64,000 nt of DNA from Humibacillus xanthopallidus (GCF_006717145.1 NZ_VFQF01000003.1:558001-622000), one strand, 5' to 3'; positions 40,662-50,088 are shown, numbered from the stretch's first letter. The notes: a model not told the origin generated them from the letters alone. Numbers and translations: made by a program.

Positions 40662-43655
40662 TCAGGCGGTGATGCGCAACGTGGAGGTGCGGTCGGGGCG
40701 AACGATGACCTCGATGCGGTCGGCGACGCGTGACTTCAGCTCGGTCACGTGACTGACGATGCCGACGGTGCGGCCGCCCTCGCGAAGGCCCTCGAGGGTG
40801 TGCATGACGTCGTCGAGCACGTCTGGGTCGAGGGTGCCGAAGCCCTCGTCGACGAAGAGCGTGCCGAGGTCGACGCCGCCCGACTCGGCCCGCACGACCT
40901 CGGCGAGAGCCAGCGCGAGCGAGAGGGAGACGTAGAAGGTCTCGCCACCGGAGAGGGTGCCGACGTCGCGCACCTGGTTGGTGTGCAGGTCGTGGACCCG
41001 CACACCGAGGCCTGACTTGGCGTTGCCCTTCTTGGCGTCGGTGTGCTCGAGCGTGTAGCGGCCCCCGGAGAAGCGGGCGAGCTCGGCGTTGGCCGCCGAC
41101 AGCACCTCGGTGAATCGCCGGATGAGGACGTACTTCACGAGGTCGAGGTTGAGCTGGTTGTCGCCGTTGCCGGAGACGAGCTGACCGACCCGCACGGCGT
41201 CGGCCGTGGCGGCGATGACGTCGGCGTTGCGGGCCAGGGCCTCGTGGATGTCGGCGACGTGGCCTTTGGTGCGGGCCACCTGGGTGCGCAGGCTGCCGTG
41301 CTCGTGGGTGGCGGCCTCCATCTCCTTTTTCGCGGCCTTCTCGAGCTCGGTCATCTGGTCGATGTCGTCGAAGAGGGCGTCGAGCTGCACGTCGGCCAGC
41401 TCAGGGCCGGTGAGACCCGCGCGCACCTGGGTGCAGGCCGTCTCGAAGTCGGCGATCTCCTTCTCGCGCATCTTGATCCACTCGAGGGTGCGGTCCGCTG
41501 CGAGCCACTCGGCGACGTCGTCGAAGCCGGCGGCCGCGAGGTCGGCGTCGCGCGCCAGCTCGTCCTCGGCCACGGCGGCTGCGGCCACCTCGCGCTGGCC
41601 GATGGCGTCGATGAGCTCGTCGACGCGGGTGGCTGTCGCCGCCAGCTCCGTGCGCCGGTCGGCCACGGTGTCGTGGCCGTCGCGCGCCTCGTCGACGGTG
41701 GCGCGCTCGCCCGCGATGCGCTCCTCGAGGTCGGCGACGGCCTGCTCGAGCCGGGCGATCGTGGTCTCGAGCGCCCCACGACGCTCGGCCAGGGCAGCCT
41801 GGGTCGACCTCAGCTCGACGAGGCGAGCCTCTGCACGGGTCACGTCGTCGCCCGCTCGCACGGACGACTCGAGCGCTGTGGCTGCGGCTTCGGCGCGCTC
41901 GCGGGCGGCCTCGAGCGAGAGCCCCCCGGCCGCGGCCGCGAGGGCGGCCACCTCGCCGCGCAGGTCGGCCAGCGCGTCGACCCTGCGCGCTGCGACGGCT
42001 CGCAGTGCCTCGACCCGCTGCTCCTCCGCCTGAACTCGCTCCGGGGTGACGGCGTCAGGGGTCGGCCGCGCGGGGGCCGGGTGCTCGAGCGAGCCGCAGA
42101 CGGGGCACGGGTCGCCCTCCGTGAGAGCGAGGCCGAGCTCACCGGCAATGTCGTCGATGCGCGCCTGCCGCAGCCGGGCGAGGTCGAGCTCGGCCGCCCG
42201 CACGGCCTCGAGCGCCTGCCCCGTGCTCTGCTCCAGGGCGGCGACGCGCGCGCGTGCCGTCGCATGGCCAGTGGCCGCCTCGAGGACCGTCTTGGCCCGG
42301 GTGGCCTCCGTCGTGCGGCTCTCGAGCAGGGCGTGCAGCCGGCGAGCCTCGGTCAGCGCCCGCTCGTGCGCCGCGATCGTGTCGGGGAGAGCCTCCACCT
42401 CCCGGGTGGTGGCGGCCAGCGTCGTACGCGACCGGGCGAGATCCGCCTGCTGGCGCTGGGCCTCGATGAGGCGGCCGGCCAGGGCGGTCTCCAGCGTGAT
42501 GGCTCCGTCGAGGGACCCGATGACCTCACGTGAACGGGTCGCATTCGCACGCAGCGTCTCGAGGGTGGCGTCGCGCAGGGCCTCGTCGACGTGTGACCGG
42601 GCCAGCCGCAGCGCGCCCTCGGCTCGCTTGAGCGCGCCCTCGGAGATGGCCAGCGTGCGCACCGCACCGACGACCGGCTTGGCCTGTCGAGCGCGTTCGA
42701 CCTCGGCCCGAAGCTGCGTGAAGTGGACGGCGCGCTTGCCGAGCGTCTCGTCCTCGCGCTGGAGGGCGAGCAGGCGCTCGCGGCGCTGCATGCGCAGCCG
42801 CGCGTCGCCGACCATCTCTGCCATCTGGCGGTGGGCGTCGATCGCCTCACGGCTGCGCTTGCCGGCGTGGCGTTCGCGCGTGGCCAGCTCGTCGACGACC
42901 TGGGCCAGCTCTGCGGCCAGTGTCTCGGGGGCGGAGCGGCTCAGCTCGACGAGCGCGTCGCGGCGCTCGGTCTCGAGCCCGGCCGAGACGGCGAAGGCCT
43001 GCACGGCCATGCGGATCTCGTCGACAGCCGACTGCCGGCGGCCCTGTGCCACTCGCCCGGCCTCGACGATCTCGTCCTGGACCCGTCGGAAGAAGGCCGT
43101 GCCGAAGACCTTCTCGAGCAGCTTGCCCTTGTCTTCGGAGCGGGCGCGCAGGAAGGTCGCGAACTCACCCTGCGGCAGGATGACGGTCTGCACGAACTGG
43201 TCGCGGGTCAGCCCGACGGCACGGGTGATCTCGTCGTCGCAGTCGCCGATGGAGGTCGACAGCAGCTCGCCGCCGAGGAGGTCGTCAGGGGTCGCGACCC
43301 GCCAGAGCTTGATCGTCGGCTGGGCCACGGTCGTTCCGGCCCCGCGCGACTTGGGTCGCTCGAAGCGCGGCGTGCGCTGCACCCGGTAGATGCCCGACTG
43401 GGTCTCGAAGACGAGGGTCACGACGGGCACAGTGCGCGGGTCGGCGTGGTGGGAGTGGATGCGCTCGACGTCGGCGGAGGCCTGGGCCACCTTGCCGTAG
43501 AGGGCGAACGTGATCGCGTCGATGATCGTCGACTTGCCCGACCCGGTGGGGCCCTCGAGCAGAAAGAGGCCGGCGCGCCCGATGGCGGAGAAGTCGATGC
43601 TCTCGGTGCCGGCATACGGCCCGATGGCGGTCATCTCGAGGTGGTGCAGCTGCAT
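40662..43655 (-). CDS. sbcC: Exonuclease subunit SbcC (997 aa)
   Basis: SMC-like ATPase of the SbcCD (Mre11-Rad50-type) nuclease that opens DNA hairpins and covalently blocked ends. Walker A LEGPTGSGKSTIIDA near the N-terminus. Two long coiled-coil arms flank the zinc hook DPCPVCGSLEHP at around residue 515. Signature LSGGETFYVSLSLALAL and Walker B LFVDEGFGTLD near the C-terminus. ATG at 43653-43655, 2 bp after the sbcD stop. Length fits actinobacterial SbcC. Confidence 0.96.
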   Translation of the reverse strand: MQLHHLEMTAIGPYAGTESIDFSAIGRAGLFLLEGPTGSGKSTIIDAITFALYGKVAQASADVERIHSHHADPRTVPVVTLVFETQSGIYRVQRTPRFERPKSRGAGTTVAQPTIKLWRVATPDDLLGGELLSTSIGDCDDEITRAVGLTRDQFVQTVILPQGEFATFLRARSEDKGKLLEKVFGTAFFRRVQDEIVEAGRVAQGRRQSAVDEIRMAVQAFAVSAGLETERRDALVELSRSAPETLAAELAQVVDELATRERHAGKRSREAIDAHRQMAEMVGDARLRMQRRERLLALQREDETLGKRAVHFTQLRAEVERARQAKPVVGAVRTLAISEGALKRAEGALRLARSHVDEALRDATLETLRANATRSREVIGSLDGAITLETALAGRLIEAQRQQADLARSRTTLAATTREVEALPDTIAAHERALTEARRLHALLESRTTEATRAKTVLEAATGHATARARVAALEQSTGQALEAVRAAELDLARLRQARIDDIAGELGLALTEGDPCPVCGSLEHPAPARPTPDAVTPERVQAEEQRVEALRAVAARRVDALADLRGEVAALAAAAGGLSLEAARERAEAAATALESSVRAGDDVTRAEARLVELRSTQAALAERRGALETTIARLEQAVADLEERIAGERATVDEARDGHDTVADRRTELAATATRVDELIDAIGQREVAAAAVAEDELARDADLAAAGFDDVAEWLAADRTLEWIKMREKEIADFETACTQVRAGLTGPELADVQLDALFDDIDQMTELEKAAKKEMEAATHEHGSLRTQVARTKGHVADIHEALARNADVIAATADAVRVGQLVSGNGDNQLNLDLVKYVLIRRFTEVLSAANAELARFSGGRYTLEHTDAKKGNAKSGLGVRVHDLHTNQVRDVGTLSGGETFYVSLSLALALAEVVRAESGGVDLGTLFVDEGFGTLDPDVLDDVMHTLEGLREGGRTVGIVSHVTELKSRVADRIEVIVRPDRTSTLRITA

Positions 43656-43657
43656 GA

Positions 43658-44854
43658 TCAGGCCACCTCCTGCGACTCCGCGAGGTGCTGCGCGGTGGTC
43701 GCGGCCTCGTAGCCCGCCTCGAAGACGTCGACCTCGCCCTCGCTTGCCACCGTCTTGGTGACGTAGGCGATGAAGTCGCTGCCGAGCTCGCGCGGGTCGC
43801 GCTCGCTGACGACCGTCGTGCCGCCCCGACCGCGGTCGATGGCGCCATCGGGCTCGTGGAAGACCTGGAGGGCGTGCGGGAAACGCGACCGGACGCGGTC
43901 CATGAGGGAGTCGGGGCGCACCCGGTCGGTGACGGTGACCCGGACCCAGGACGTCTCGTCGGCGGCGTGCTCCGGCGACTCGAGCAGCTCGTCGAGCCGG
44001 CCCCGCAACGTGGCCATCGGACGCGGCTGCTCGATCGCGACGGGGGTCACGACCGCCGGGCCCTCGGCGGGCAGGTCGACGAGGAGCACCACCTTGGTGT
44101 GGTCCTGCTCGGAGAAGGAGTAGCGCAGCGGTGACCCGCTGTAGCGGACCACCGAGCCCTCCGCCGACTCGGGTGACTGCGGGCCGTGCAGGTGGCCGAG
44201 CGCGGCGTAGTCGACGCCGGCGAAGACCGTGCCGGCGACCCGGTCGACCCCGCCGACCATGATCGAGCGCTCGGAGTCGCTCGGCTCGGCTCCGGCGACG
44301 AACGCATGGGCGAGCACGACGCTCCGCACCCCGTCACGCGCCGCGAGGTCGCCCCGGATCAGCTCGCACGCCGCGCCGACCACGGCCTGGTGAGACCGTG
44401 GCAGCACGTCACCCGAGCCGGCCAGCGCAACTCGCGCATGGTCCGGGTCGAGGTAGGGGATGCCGTAGATCGCTGCCCGCACCCCGTCGCTGCCCTCGAG
44501 CAGCAGGGGCAGGTCGAGGGCGCCCAGGTCGGTGATCATGCGGATGCGGTCGCGGAAGAGGGCCGACCCGTAGCCGAGGCGGATCGCCGAGTCGTGGTTG
44601 CCGGAGGTGACGACCACCGTCGTCACGGCCGAGAGCCGCGACAGGGTCCACTCGAAGAGCTGCACCGACTCGACGGGCGGCACGCCCCGGTCATAGACGT
44701 CGCCGGCAACGAGGACGGCGTCGATGGGGATGCCGTCGGGCGGGTCCTCGACGAGTTCGCAGATGCGGTCGAGCACGGCAGACTGCGCCTCGTGGAGGTT
44801 CACGCCGTGGAGCGTGCGCCCGAGGTGCCAGTCGGAGGTGTGGAGCAACCGCAT
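43658..44854 (-). CDS. sbcD: Exonuclease subunit SbcD (398 aa)
   Basis: Calcineurin-like phosphoesterase of the SbcCD nuclease. Metal-binding motifs: HTSDWHLGRTLHG (Asp/His), VAGDVYDRGVPP, TSGNHDSAIRLG, VLAHAFVAG and LGHLHGPQ. C-terminal cap after about residue 290 binds SbcC. ATG at 44852-44854. The longer open frame upstream overlaps the divergent RibD-like gene and is rejected. Confidence 0.96.
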   Translation of the reverse strand: MRLLHTSDWHLGRTLHGVNLHEAQSAVLDRICELVEDPPDGIPIDAVLVAGDVYDRGVPPVESVQLFEWTLSRLSAVTTVVVTSGNHDSAIRLGYGSALFRDRIRMITDLGALDLPLLLEGSDGVRAAIYGIPYLDPDHARVALAGSGDVLPRSHQAVVGAACELIRGDLAARDGVRSVVLAHAFVAGAEPSDSERSIMVGGVDRVAGTVFAGVDYAALGHLHGPQSPESAEGSVVRYSGSPLRYSFSEQDHTKVVLLVDLPAEGPAVVTPVAIEQPRPMATLRGRLDELLESPEHAADETSWVRVTVTDRVRPDSLMDRVRSRFPHALQVFHEPDGAIDRGRGGTTVVSERDPRELGSDFIAYVTKTVASEGEVDVFEAGYEAATTAQHLAESQEVA

Positions 44855-44974
44855 GCCTCGACGGTAGGACCCCGCGCCGACACCCTCCCACCCGACACCC
44901 CGTCGGCGACCCGGGTGAGTCGCATCTGCGTCACCACGGCCACGACCGTCGGTGGCCGCACCTACCGTGACCGG

Positions 44975-45694
44975 ATGACCAGGCCACATGTCGTCGTCTA
45001 CAACGAGGTCAGCATCGACGGTCGCGTCGTCGGCTTCGACACCGACCCGTCGCGCTACTACCGCCTGGGTTTCCGCTGGCGCAGCGGCGCGATCCTCATG
45101 GGCAGTACGACCGCGCTCGCCTTCGGACCGCCGGAGCCCGTCGCCGAGGAGCTGCGCGCCCTCCCGCCGCCCGATCGGCTGCCCGTGGTGCCCGGCTTCG
45201 AGTCCCTCGTGACCGAGCCACGACCTCTTCTCGTCGTGTCTGACAGCCAAGGCATCGTGCGCTGCTGGCAGCACGCGCTCGCCCAGCCCTGGTACCGCTC
45301 CATCGTCGTGCTCGTCTCGCGCAGCACCCCGGCCGACTACCGGCGCTACCTCGATCGCCGCGGCATCGAGCACCTCGAGGCGGGCGAGCACCGCGTCGAC
45401 CTCGCGCGCGCCCTCGAGCGCCTCGCCACGACTCACGGCGTGAGCGCGGTGCGCACCGACGGCGGCGGTGCGCTCAACGGCGCTTTGCTGACAGCCGGAC
45501 TGGTCGACGAGATCGCCCTCCTGCTCGACCCGGTCATCTCGAGCGACCCGGACGGGCAGCGGCTGGTCACGCTGCCCCACCCGACCGCGCCGGGCGGCAT
45601 ACGCCTCCGCCTGACCGACGTCGAGCGCCTCGACGACGGCGCGCTCCTGCTGCGCTACGCGACGAACCCCCGAGCTGGTCCGCCTACTGGCTGA
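44975..45694 (+). CDS. RibD C-terminal-domain reductase (239 aa)
   Basis: Dihydrofolate-reductase-like fold of the RibD_C family (pyrimidine reductases and related NADPH enzymes). Opens with PHVVVYNEVSIDGRVVGFD, where the family expects a start strand followed by an SLDG-type turn. Later VRTDGGGALNGALLTAGLVDEIALLLDPV matches the G-G-x-L-N/LVDE motifs. No riboflavin genes are present, so it is a stand-alone reductase of unknown substrate. Its 3' end overlaps the convergent TetR gene by 11 bp. Confidence 0.88.
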   Translation: MTRPHVVVYNEVSIDGRVVGFDTDPSRYYRLGFRWRSGAILMGSTTALAFGPPEPVAEELRALPPPDRLPVVPGFESLVTEPRPLLVVSDSQGIVRCWQHALAQPWYRSIVVLVSRSTPADYRRYLDRRGIEHLEAGEHRVDLARALERLATTHGVSAVRTDGGGALNGALLTAGLVDEIALLLDPVISSDPDGQRLVTLPHPTAPGGIRLRLTDVERLDDGALLLRYATNPRAGPPTG

Positions 45695-46454
45695 GCTCGA
45701 GATCCATCCGCTCGAGGAGGGACTCGAGGGCCTCCTCGAACTCGATCTCGACACGGTCCTTCTCCAGCTGCAGGGCCAGGCGAGCGAGCGTCGGGAAGCC
45801 TTCGAGCGAGAGTGCCGCGTCGTCGTTGGGCACGGGTGCAGACCCCTCGTCGAGAGGCGTCTCGGGTCCGGAGAACTGCGCCCCCCGGGATGCCGACTCG
45901 AGCAGCAGGTGGCCGAGCAGGAAGCTCGTGAAGGTCCGATAGGCGCGCACCGCCTGGGCCTCGGTGAATCCGCGGCGCAGCAGACCGTCGAGGAACTCCT
46001 CGACGACAGCGAGGCTGCGCAACGGCGGCCGCAGCCAGGGGGCCGCGGGGTGCCGGGTGGCGATGAGCGGGAACGCGAGCGGGTGGTCGAGCGCGAGCTG
46101 GCGCACGTTGTGCGCCATCCACTGCAGGAAGGCCTGCCACCCGTCGGCCGGCTCCATCCTCGCGCCCGGGTCGATCTCGAGGCTGGAGACAAGCCGGTCG
46201 ACGACGCCCTCCAGGAGGTCCTCGCGGCCGTTGACGTAGCGGTAGAGCGCCATCGCCTCGACCCCGAGGCGGGTGCCGAGGCGGCGCATGGTCAGTGCGT
46301 TGACGCCCTCGCTGTCGACGAGGGCTATCGCCTCGTCGATGATCCGGTCGCGGCTGAGCCGTTGATCGGCGCCGCCCGCACCTCGCTGACGTCGGCCTGT
46401 GCCCCCCTCATCCCCACGGGTCGTGTCGGGGCTGATGCCTCCGGGGCTCGGCAT
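45684..46454 (-). CDS. TetR-family regulator (256 aa)
   Basis: Helix-turn-helix at about residues 35-80: RLSRDRIIDEAIALVDSEG, LTMRRLGTRLGVEAMALYRYV, NGREDLLEGVVD. The C-terminal ligand domain (about 100-250) is of the TetR_C_1 type, seen in WMAHNVRQLALDHPLAFPL. ATG at 46452-46454 is chosen because AAGGAG lies five bases upstream; an ATG further up (46496) lacks this. The first ~35 residues are a disordered Gly/Arg-rich arm. Target unknown. Confidence 0.9.
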   Translation of the reverse strand: MPSPGGISPDTTRGDEGGTGRRQRGAGGADQRLSRDRIIDEAIALVDSEGVNALTMRRLGTRLGVEAMALYRYVNGREDLLEGVVDRLVSSLEIDPGARMEPADGWQAFLQWMAHNVRQLALDHPLAFPLIATRHPAAPWLRPPLRSLAVVEEFLDGLLRRGFTEAQAVRAYRTFTSFLLGHLLLESASRGAQFSGPETPLDEGSAPVPNDDAALSLEGFPTLARLALQLEKDRVEIEFEEALESLLERMDLELSQ

Positions 46455-46555
46455 GGGTGCTCCTTCGCCGCTGAGAGTCGGTGCGTCCCCCATCATGCCC
46501 GCGGCCAGCGCGCCTCGTGCGGTGCAGGGGCCGTCATAGCAGGGCCGTCATGCAC

Positions 46556-46596
46556 GCAGCCGGGAGGGTTCCCTGCGAGGGACCTCTCCCGGCTGC
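46556..46596 (-). terminator. Hairpin after the channel gene
   Basis: GCAGCCGGGAG (46556-46566) pairs with CTCCCGGCTGC (46586-46596), and the loop can form a second small stem. It lies 39 bp past the stop of the gene at 46635-47546. Confidence 0.85.
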
Positions 46597-46634
46597 GGAC
46601 GTGCGGCGGAGGTGTGGCGGAGTGTTGGCGGGGG

Positions 46635-47546
46635 TCAGTACTGGCTCTGACCACCGTCGGCCGGGCGGTGGTCGCCTCGGTAGTCATCCGTCTCGAACGA
46701 GGTGGTGGGCGTGGCGCTGAAGGACGTGGTCCGCACGCCTGCGACGTCGGACCGGTCGTGGTAGAAGTCGTCGGCGGCCTGGGCCTCGTCACGCTCGGAC
46801 GTGGCGGTCGCGGAGCCGTCGTAGCGGGCCTTCGCCTCGCGGGCCTGCTCGCCGACGCTCGGCGCCTGACGGACCTGCTCGCGGATGCGGCCGCTCTCCT
46901 CGGAGAGGGTGTGGAGGTACTGCTCCCACCGAGCCTGCATCGGCTTGATGAGCCCGCCGCCGACGCCGACGATGAGCACGCCGGCCACGGTGGCGAGCAC
47001 CGCGATGAGGACGGGCATCGTGACGGTGGTGGCGATGCCGACCTGGTTCAGGGCCGCGATGATGCCGAGCGCGAGGATGAAGACGCTGGCGATGTTGGCG
47101 AGCACCTTGCCGTAGGAGAGGCCGCCGAGGGTGTTGGCGATGAGTTCGCGCACCGCGGCGGCGATCGCCGCTGCCACGACGACGATGACGATCGCGACGA
47201 TGGCCTTGGGCAGGAAGGCGATGACACCGCTCAGCAGGTCGCTGATCGGGTTCGGCCCGAAGATGCCGAAGGCGAGCTGCAGGACGAAGAGCAGCAGCGC
47301 GTAGTAGACGATCTTGCCGACGATCGACGACGCGTCGTACTGGCTATTGGCGAGCGCCTTCTTGATGCCGCCGCGCTCGACGGCCCGGTCGAAGCCGACG
47401 CGCTCGAGGATCTTGTCGACGGCCTTGCCGATCGCCTTCGCGATGAACCAGCCGATGAGCAGGATGAGCAGGAACGCGACGAACTTGGGTACGAACAGCG
47501 CCACGGATCGCCAGAGATCCGTCAGTGCCGTGCTGATGCTGTCCAC
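46635..47546 (-). CDS. Small-conductance mechanosensitive-type membrane protein with conserved TM helices (303 aa)
   Basis: CmpX/MscS-related protein with 'conserved TM helix' repeats. Five hydrophobic segments (about residues 17-35, 68-90, 101-125, 137-160 and 168-190), of which AKAIGKAVDKILERVGFDRA and AAAVRELIANTLGGLSYGKVLAN are the characteristic repeats. The C-terminal ~90 residues are acidic and disordered. GTG at 47544-47546 follows AAGGAG with six-base spacing. Likely osmotic or envelope-tension function, by family. Confidence 0.82.
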   Translation of the reverse strand: MDSISTALTDLWRSVALFVPKFVAFLLILLIGWFIAKAIGKAVDKILERVGFDRAVERGGIKKALANSQYDASSIVGKIVYYALLLFVLQLAFGIFGPNPISDLLSGVIAFLPKAIVAIVIVVVAAAIAAAVRELIANTLGGLSYGKVLANIASVFILALGIIAALNQVGIATTVTMPVLIAVLATVAGVLIVGVGGGLIKPMQARWEQYLHTLSEESGRIREQVRQAPSVGEQAREAKARYDGSATATSERDEAQAADDFYHDRSDVAGVRTTSFSATPTTSFETDDYRGDHRPADGGQSQY

Positions 47547-47637
47547 GCGGGACTCCTTCGTTTGCAGGGTGTTTACGTTGTAAACCACAGTCGGTGCATA
47601 CCTACCCGTCCTGCGCGAAACGGAAACACCACCACTG

Positions 47638-47689
47638 CGGTATGCCGTGAGCCCGCCTTCCACACGGAAGGCGGGCTCACGGCATACCG
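47638..47689 (-). terminator. 24-bp-stem hairpin capped by the GTATGCC word
   Basis: Bases 47638-47661 are fully complementary to 47666-47689 around the loop ACAC. Arms contain GGTATGCCGTGAGCCCGCC. The hairpin lies 16 bp past the stop of the gene at 47705. A near-identical hairpin is at 48547-48594. Confidence 0.9.
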
Positions 47690-47704
47690 GCCCGAGTGCC
47701 GGGG

Positions 47705-48400
47705 TCAGCGGGCCGTCACGGCCCGGATCACGTCGTTGAAGTAGACGTCAGCCGCGTTCGGCGACATCTGGAAGTCGCCCTTCTGGTTGCCGTCCTCGTC
47801 GAAGATCAAGACCGCGACCCCGTAGTCGTACACCTCCACGTTGAGGTTCCCAGCCTTGAACTTCCCGTTGGAGGAGTAGTCGAAGAGCGGGCCGTATGCC
47901 TGCCGGTCGTAGGCGTAGCGGTCGGTCTCCCACAGGCAGGGCCCGTTGTCGGTCGGGCACTTGTCGCGTCCGATCACGGTCCCATCGGGCAGCACGCGCT
48001 GCTCGGCGTAGCACGGCATGGCACGGGACGACCCGTGGTCGACCTTGATCATGAGCCGCCGTCCGGCGGGCTGGCTCACCGTGTAGTTGTCGGCGTTGAC
48101 CAGCAGCAGCACCTTGTCCGTGGGATCCGGTGCCGGGATCGTGTACCACTCCTGGCCCTCCTCGGTCTCACGCATGCCCACGAGCTGGCCGGCACGCAGC
48201 AGGTCGTAGGTCGCCGTGCAGCTGAACTGGCCGGAGACGTTCACTCCGCCGAGGCGGTTGACCAGCACCCGGTCGACGGTGACCCAGTCACCGCCCGTCG
48301 CCGCACCGGTGGCCGGCGCCGCACCGGTGGCCGGCGCCGCCGCCAGCAGGGCCAGCGCGGCCGCCGCCATCGTGGCCAGGATCCTCCGTCGTGTCCTCAT
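47705..48400 (-). CDS. Secreted hypothetical protein (231 aa)
   Basis: Signal peptide: basic start MRTRRRILA, hydrophobic Ala/Leu core, and an Ala-rich region ending near APATGA. A short duplicated APATGAA unit follows. Mature part has four or more Cys residues (FSCTATYD, MPCYAEQ, RDKCPTDNGPCLWE) and is otherwise soluble. I recognise no family. The ATG at 48398-48400 has GGAGG nine bases upstream; ATG 48406 is also possible. Possibly disulfide-stabilised and exported; role unknown. Confidence 0.75.
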   Translation of the reverse strand: MRTRRRILATMAAAALALLAAAPATGAAPATGAATGGDWVTVDRVLVNRLGGVNVSGQFSCTATYDLLRAGQLVGMRETEEGQEWYTIPAPDPTDKVLLLVNADNYTVSQPAGRRLMIKVDHGSSRAMPCYAEQRVLPDGTVIGRDKCPTDNGPCLWETDRYAYDRQAYGPLFDYSSNGKFKAGNLNVEVYDYGVAVLIFDEDGNQKGDFQMSPNAADVYFNDVIRAVTAR

Positions 48401-48546
48401 CGCCATCACCCTCCGGACGGGGCGGCGGGCGTCGTCCTCTGCGGCGCGTGGGCCGGCCCTCACTCCCATCCTCGGGAGGCCCGGTCGAGCCACAAGTGCC
48501 GATGGTCCCGCTCCGGCACCAGCCCGGCGCACACGCCACCACCCCG

Positions 48547-48594
48547 GTATGCCGTGAGCCCGCCCTCCACGTGGAGGGCGGGCTCACGGCATAC
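48547..48594 (-). terminator. 48-bp perfect palindrome hairpin capped by GTATGCC
   Basis: Bases 48547-48570 are the exact reverse complement of 48571-48594. The arms begin GTATGCCGTGAGCCCGCC, almost the same as the hairpin at 47638-47689. It lies 17 bp past the stop of the YvlD-like gene. Confidence 0.9.
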
Positions 48595-48611
48595 GTGGGT
48601 GCAAAGACGAC

Positions 48612-48995
48612 TCAGTCGGGGCGCTTGACGAAGCCGAGGAGCAGCGAGACGAAGGTGATGATGAGCGAGCCCCAGATCGCGTCCCAGAAGAACTCGTTGA
48701 CGTGGAACGCGAGGTTGAACTGACCCGCCAGCCACGACGTGAGCTGGAGCATCGCGGCGTTGAGGATGAAGATGAACAGCCCCAGCGTCAGGATGATGAA
48801 GGGCAGCGAGAGCAGCGCGGCGATGGGGCGCACGAGCGCGTTGACGACACCGAAGATCAGGGCGACGATCGCGACCGTCCAGAAGGTCGAGCTCGTCGAC
48901 TGGCCGGTGCCGAAGGTGATGCCAGGGACGGCCCACGCGGCCACCCAGAGGGCGATGCCGTTGATGACGGTCTGGATCGCGAAGTTGACGAGCAT
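48612..48995 (-). CDS. Phage-holin-superfamily-IV/YvlD membrane protein (127 aa)
   Basis: Four transmembrane helices with the family signatures: FAIQTVINGIALWVAAWAVPGI in helix 1, VNALVRPIAALLSLPFIILTLGLF in the centre, LQLTSWLAGQFNLAF and the last helix LIITFVSLLLG. ATG at 48993-48995. The name reflects fold only, as members are chromosomal envelope-stress-type proteins. It starts 4 bp downstream of the pfkA stop and may be co-transcribed. Confidence 0.9.
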   Translation of the reverse strand: MLVNFAIQTVINGIALWVAAWAVPGITFGTGQSTSSTFWTVAIVALIFGVVNALVRPIAALLSLPFIILTLGLFIFILNAAMLQLTSWLAGQFNLAFHVNEFFWDAIWGSLIITFVSLLLGFVKRPD

Positions 48996-48999
48996 GGGC

Positions 49000-50088
49000 T
49001 CAGTCTTCCACGGGCACCGAGGCACCCGGGGGAAGCCCGGGGTGCTCGTCGCCGGGGATGCGCGGCTGGAACATGCGGTTGAGGCGCAGCAGGTCGGGCT
49101 CGACGACCTTGAGGGTGCCGACCGCCTCAGCGACGGGCACGCGCCCGATCGCGCCGTTGATGAGCGCCACCATCTGGCCCCAGTCGCTGTCGAGGGCGGC
49201 CTCGACAGCCGCGACGCCGAAGCGGGTGCCGAGCACCCGGTCGAAGGCGACGGGCGAGCCGCCGCGCTGGATGTGGCCGAGCGCCGTCATCCGGCTCTCG
49301 ATGCCGGTGCGGCCCTGGATCTCGCGGGCGAGGATCGAGCCGATGCCGCCGAGGATCTGGTGGCCGTACTTGTCGATCTCGGGGGCGGGGATGTCCATCG
49401 TCCCCTCCTTGGGCGTCGCACCCTCGGCGACGACGATGATCGTGGCGAAACGGCCCTTCTTGTGGCGGTCGACGATGCGGGCGCAGACCTCCTCGATGTC
49501 GAAGGGCTCCTCCGGCACGAGGGTGATCGCGGCGCCGCCGGCGAGGCCGGACCAGATGGCGATGTGCCCGACGTGCCGCCCCATGACCTCGACGACGAGC
49601 ACGCGGTGGTGGCTCTCGGCGGTCGTGTGGAGGCGGTCGATGGCGTCGGTGCAGATCTGCACGGCCGTCTGGAAGCCGAACGTCATCTCGGTGAGGCTGA
49701 TGTCGTTGTCGATCGTCTTCGGCACGCCGATGACGGGGAAGCCCTCCTGGTGGAGACGGCTGACCACGCTCATCGAGCCTTCGCCGCCGACGCCGATGAT
49801 GGCGTCGAGGCCGTGGCGGTCGTAGGCCTTGCGCACGAGCTTGAGGCCGTTCTCGTGGGCGAAGGGCTGGTCGCGGCTCGTGCCGAGGATGGTTCCGCCG
49901 AGCGGGAGGATGCCGCGGCAGCGGTCGACGTCGAGGAGCTCGTAGTCGTTGTCCATGACGCCCCGCCACGCGTTGCGGAAGCCGATCACGGTGCTGTCGT
50001 AGGTGACTTCGGCGGCGCGGGTGGCGCCACGGATGACGGCGTTGAGACCGGGACAGTCCCCGCCCCCGGTGAGAATGCCGATGCGCAT
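49000..50088 (-). CDS. pfkA: 6-phosphofructokinase (362 aa)
   Basis: Phosphorylates fructose 6-phosphate in glycolysis. Nucleotide motif GILTGGGDCPGLNAVIRG at the N-terminus; GVGGEGSM; substrate loop PKTIDNDISLTEMTFGF (TIDND); VMGRHVGHIAIWSG; GHIQRGGSPVAFDR near the C-terminus. The GGEG sequence with a Gly at the phosphate-donor-determining position points to an ATP-type actinobacterial enzyme. A lysine in PKTIDND is seen in PPi enzymes too, so the donor is probable rather than proven. ATG at 50086-50088. Confidence 0.96.
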   Translation of the reverse strand: MRIGILTGGGDCPGLNAVIRGATRAAEVTYDSTVIGFRNAWRGVMDNDYELLDVDRCRGILPLGGTILGTSRDQPFAHENGLKLVRKAYDRHGLDAIIGVGGEGSMSVVSRLHQEGFPVIGVPKTIDNDISLTEMTFGFQTAVQICTDAIDRLHTTAESHHRVLVVEVMGRHVGHIAIWSGLAGGAAITLVPEEPFDIEEVCARIVDRHKKGRFATIIVVAEGATPKEGTMDIPAPEIDKYGHQILGGIGSILAREIQGRTGIESRMTALGHIQRGGSPVAFDRVLGTRFGVAAVEAALDSDWGQMVALINGAIGRVPVAEAVGTLKVVEPDLLRLNRMFQPRIPGDEHPGLPPGASVPVED

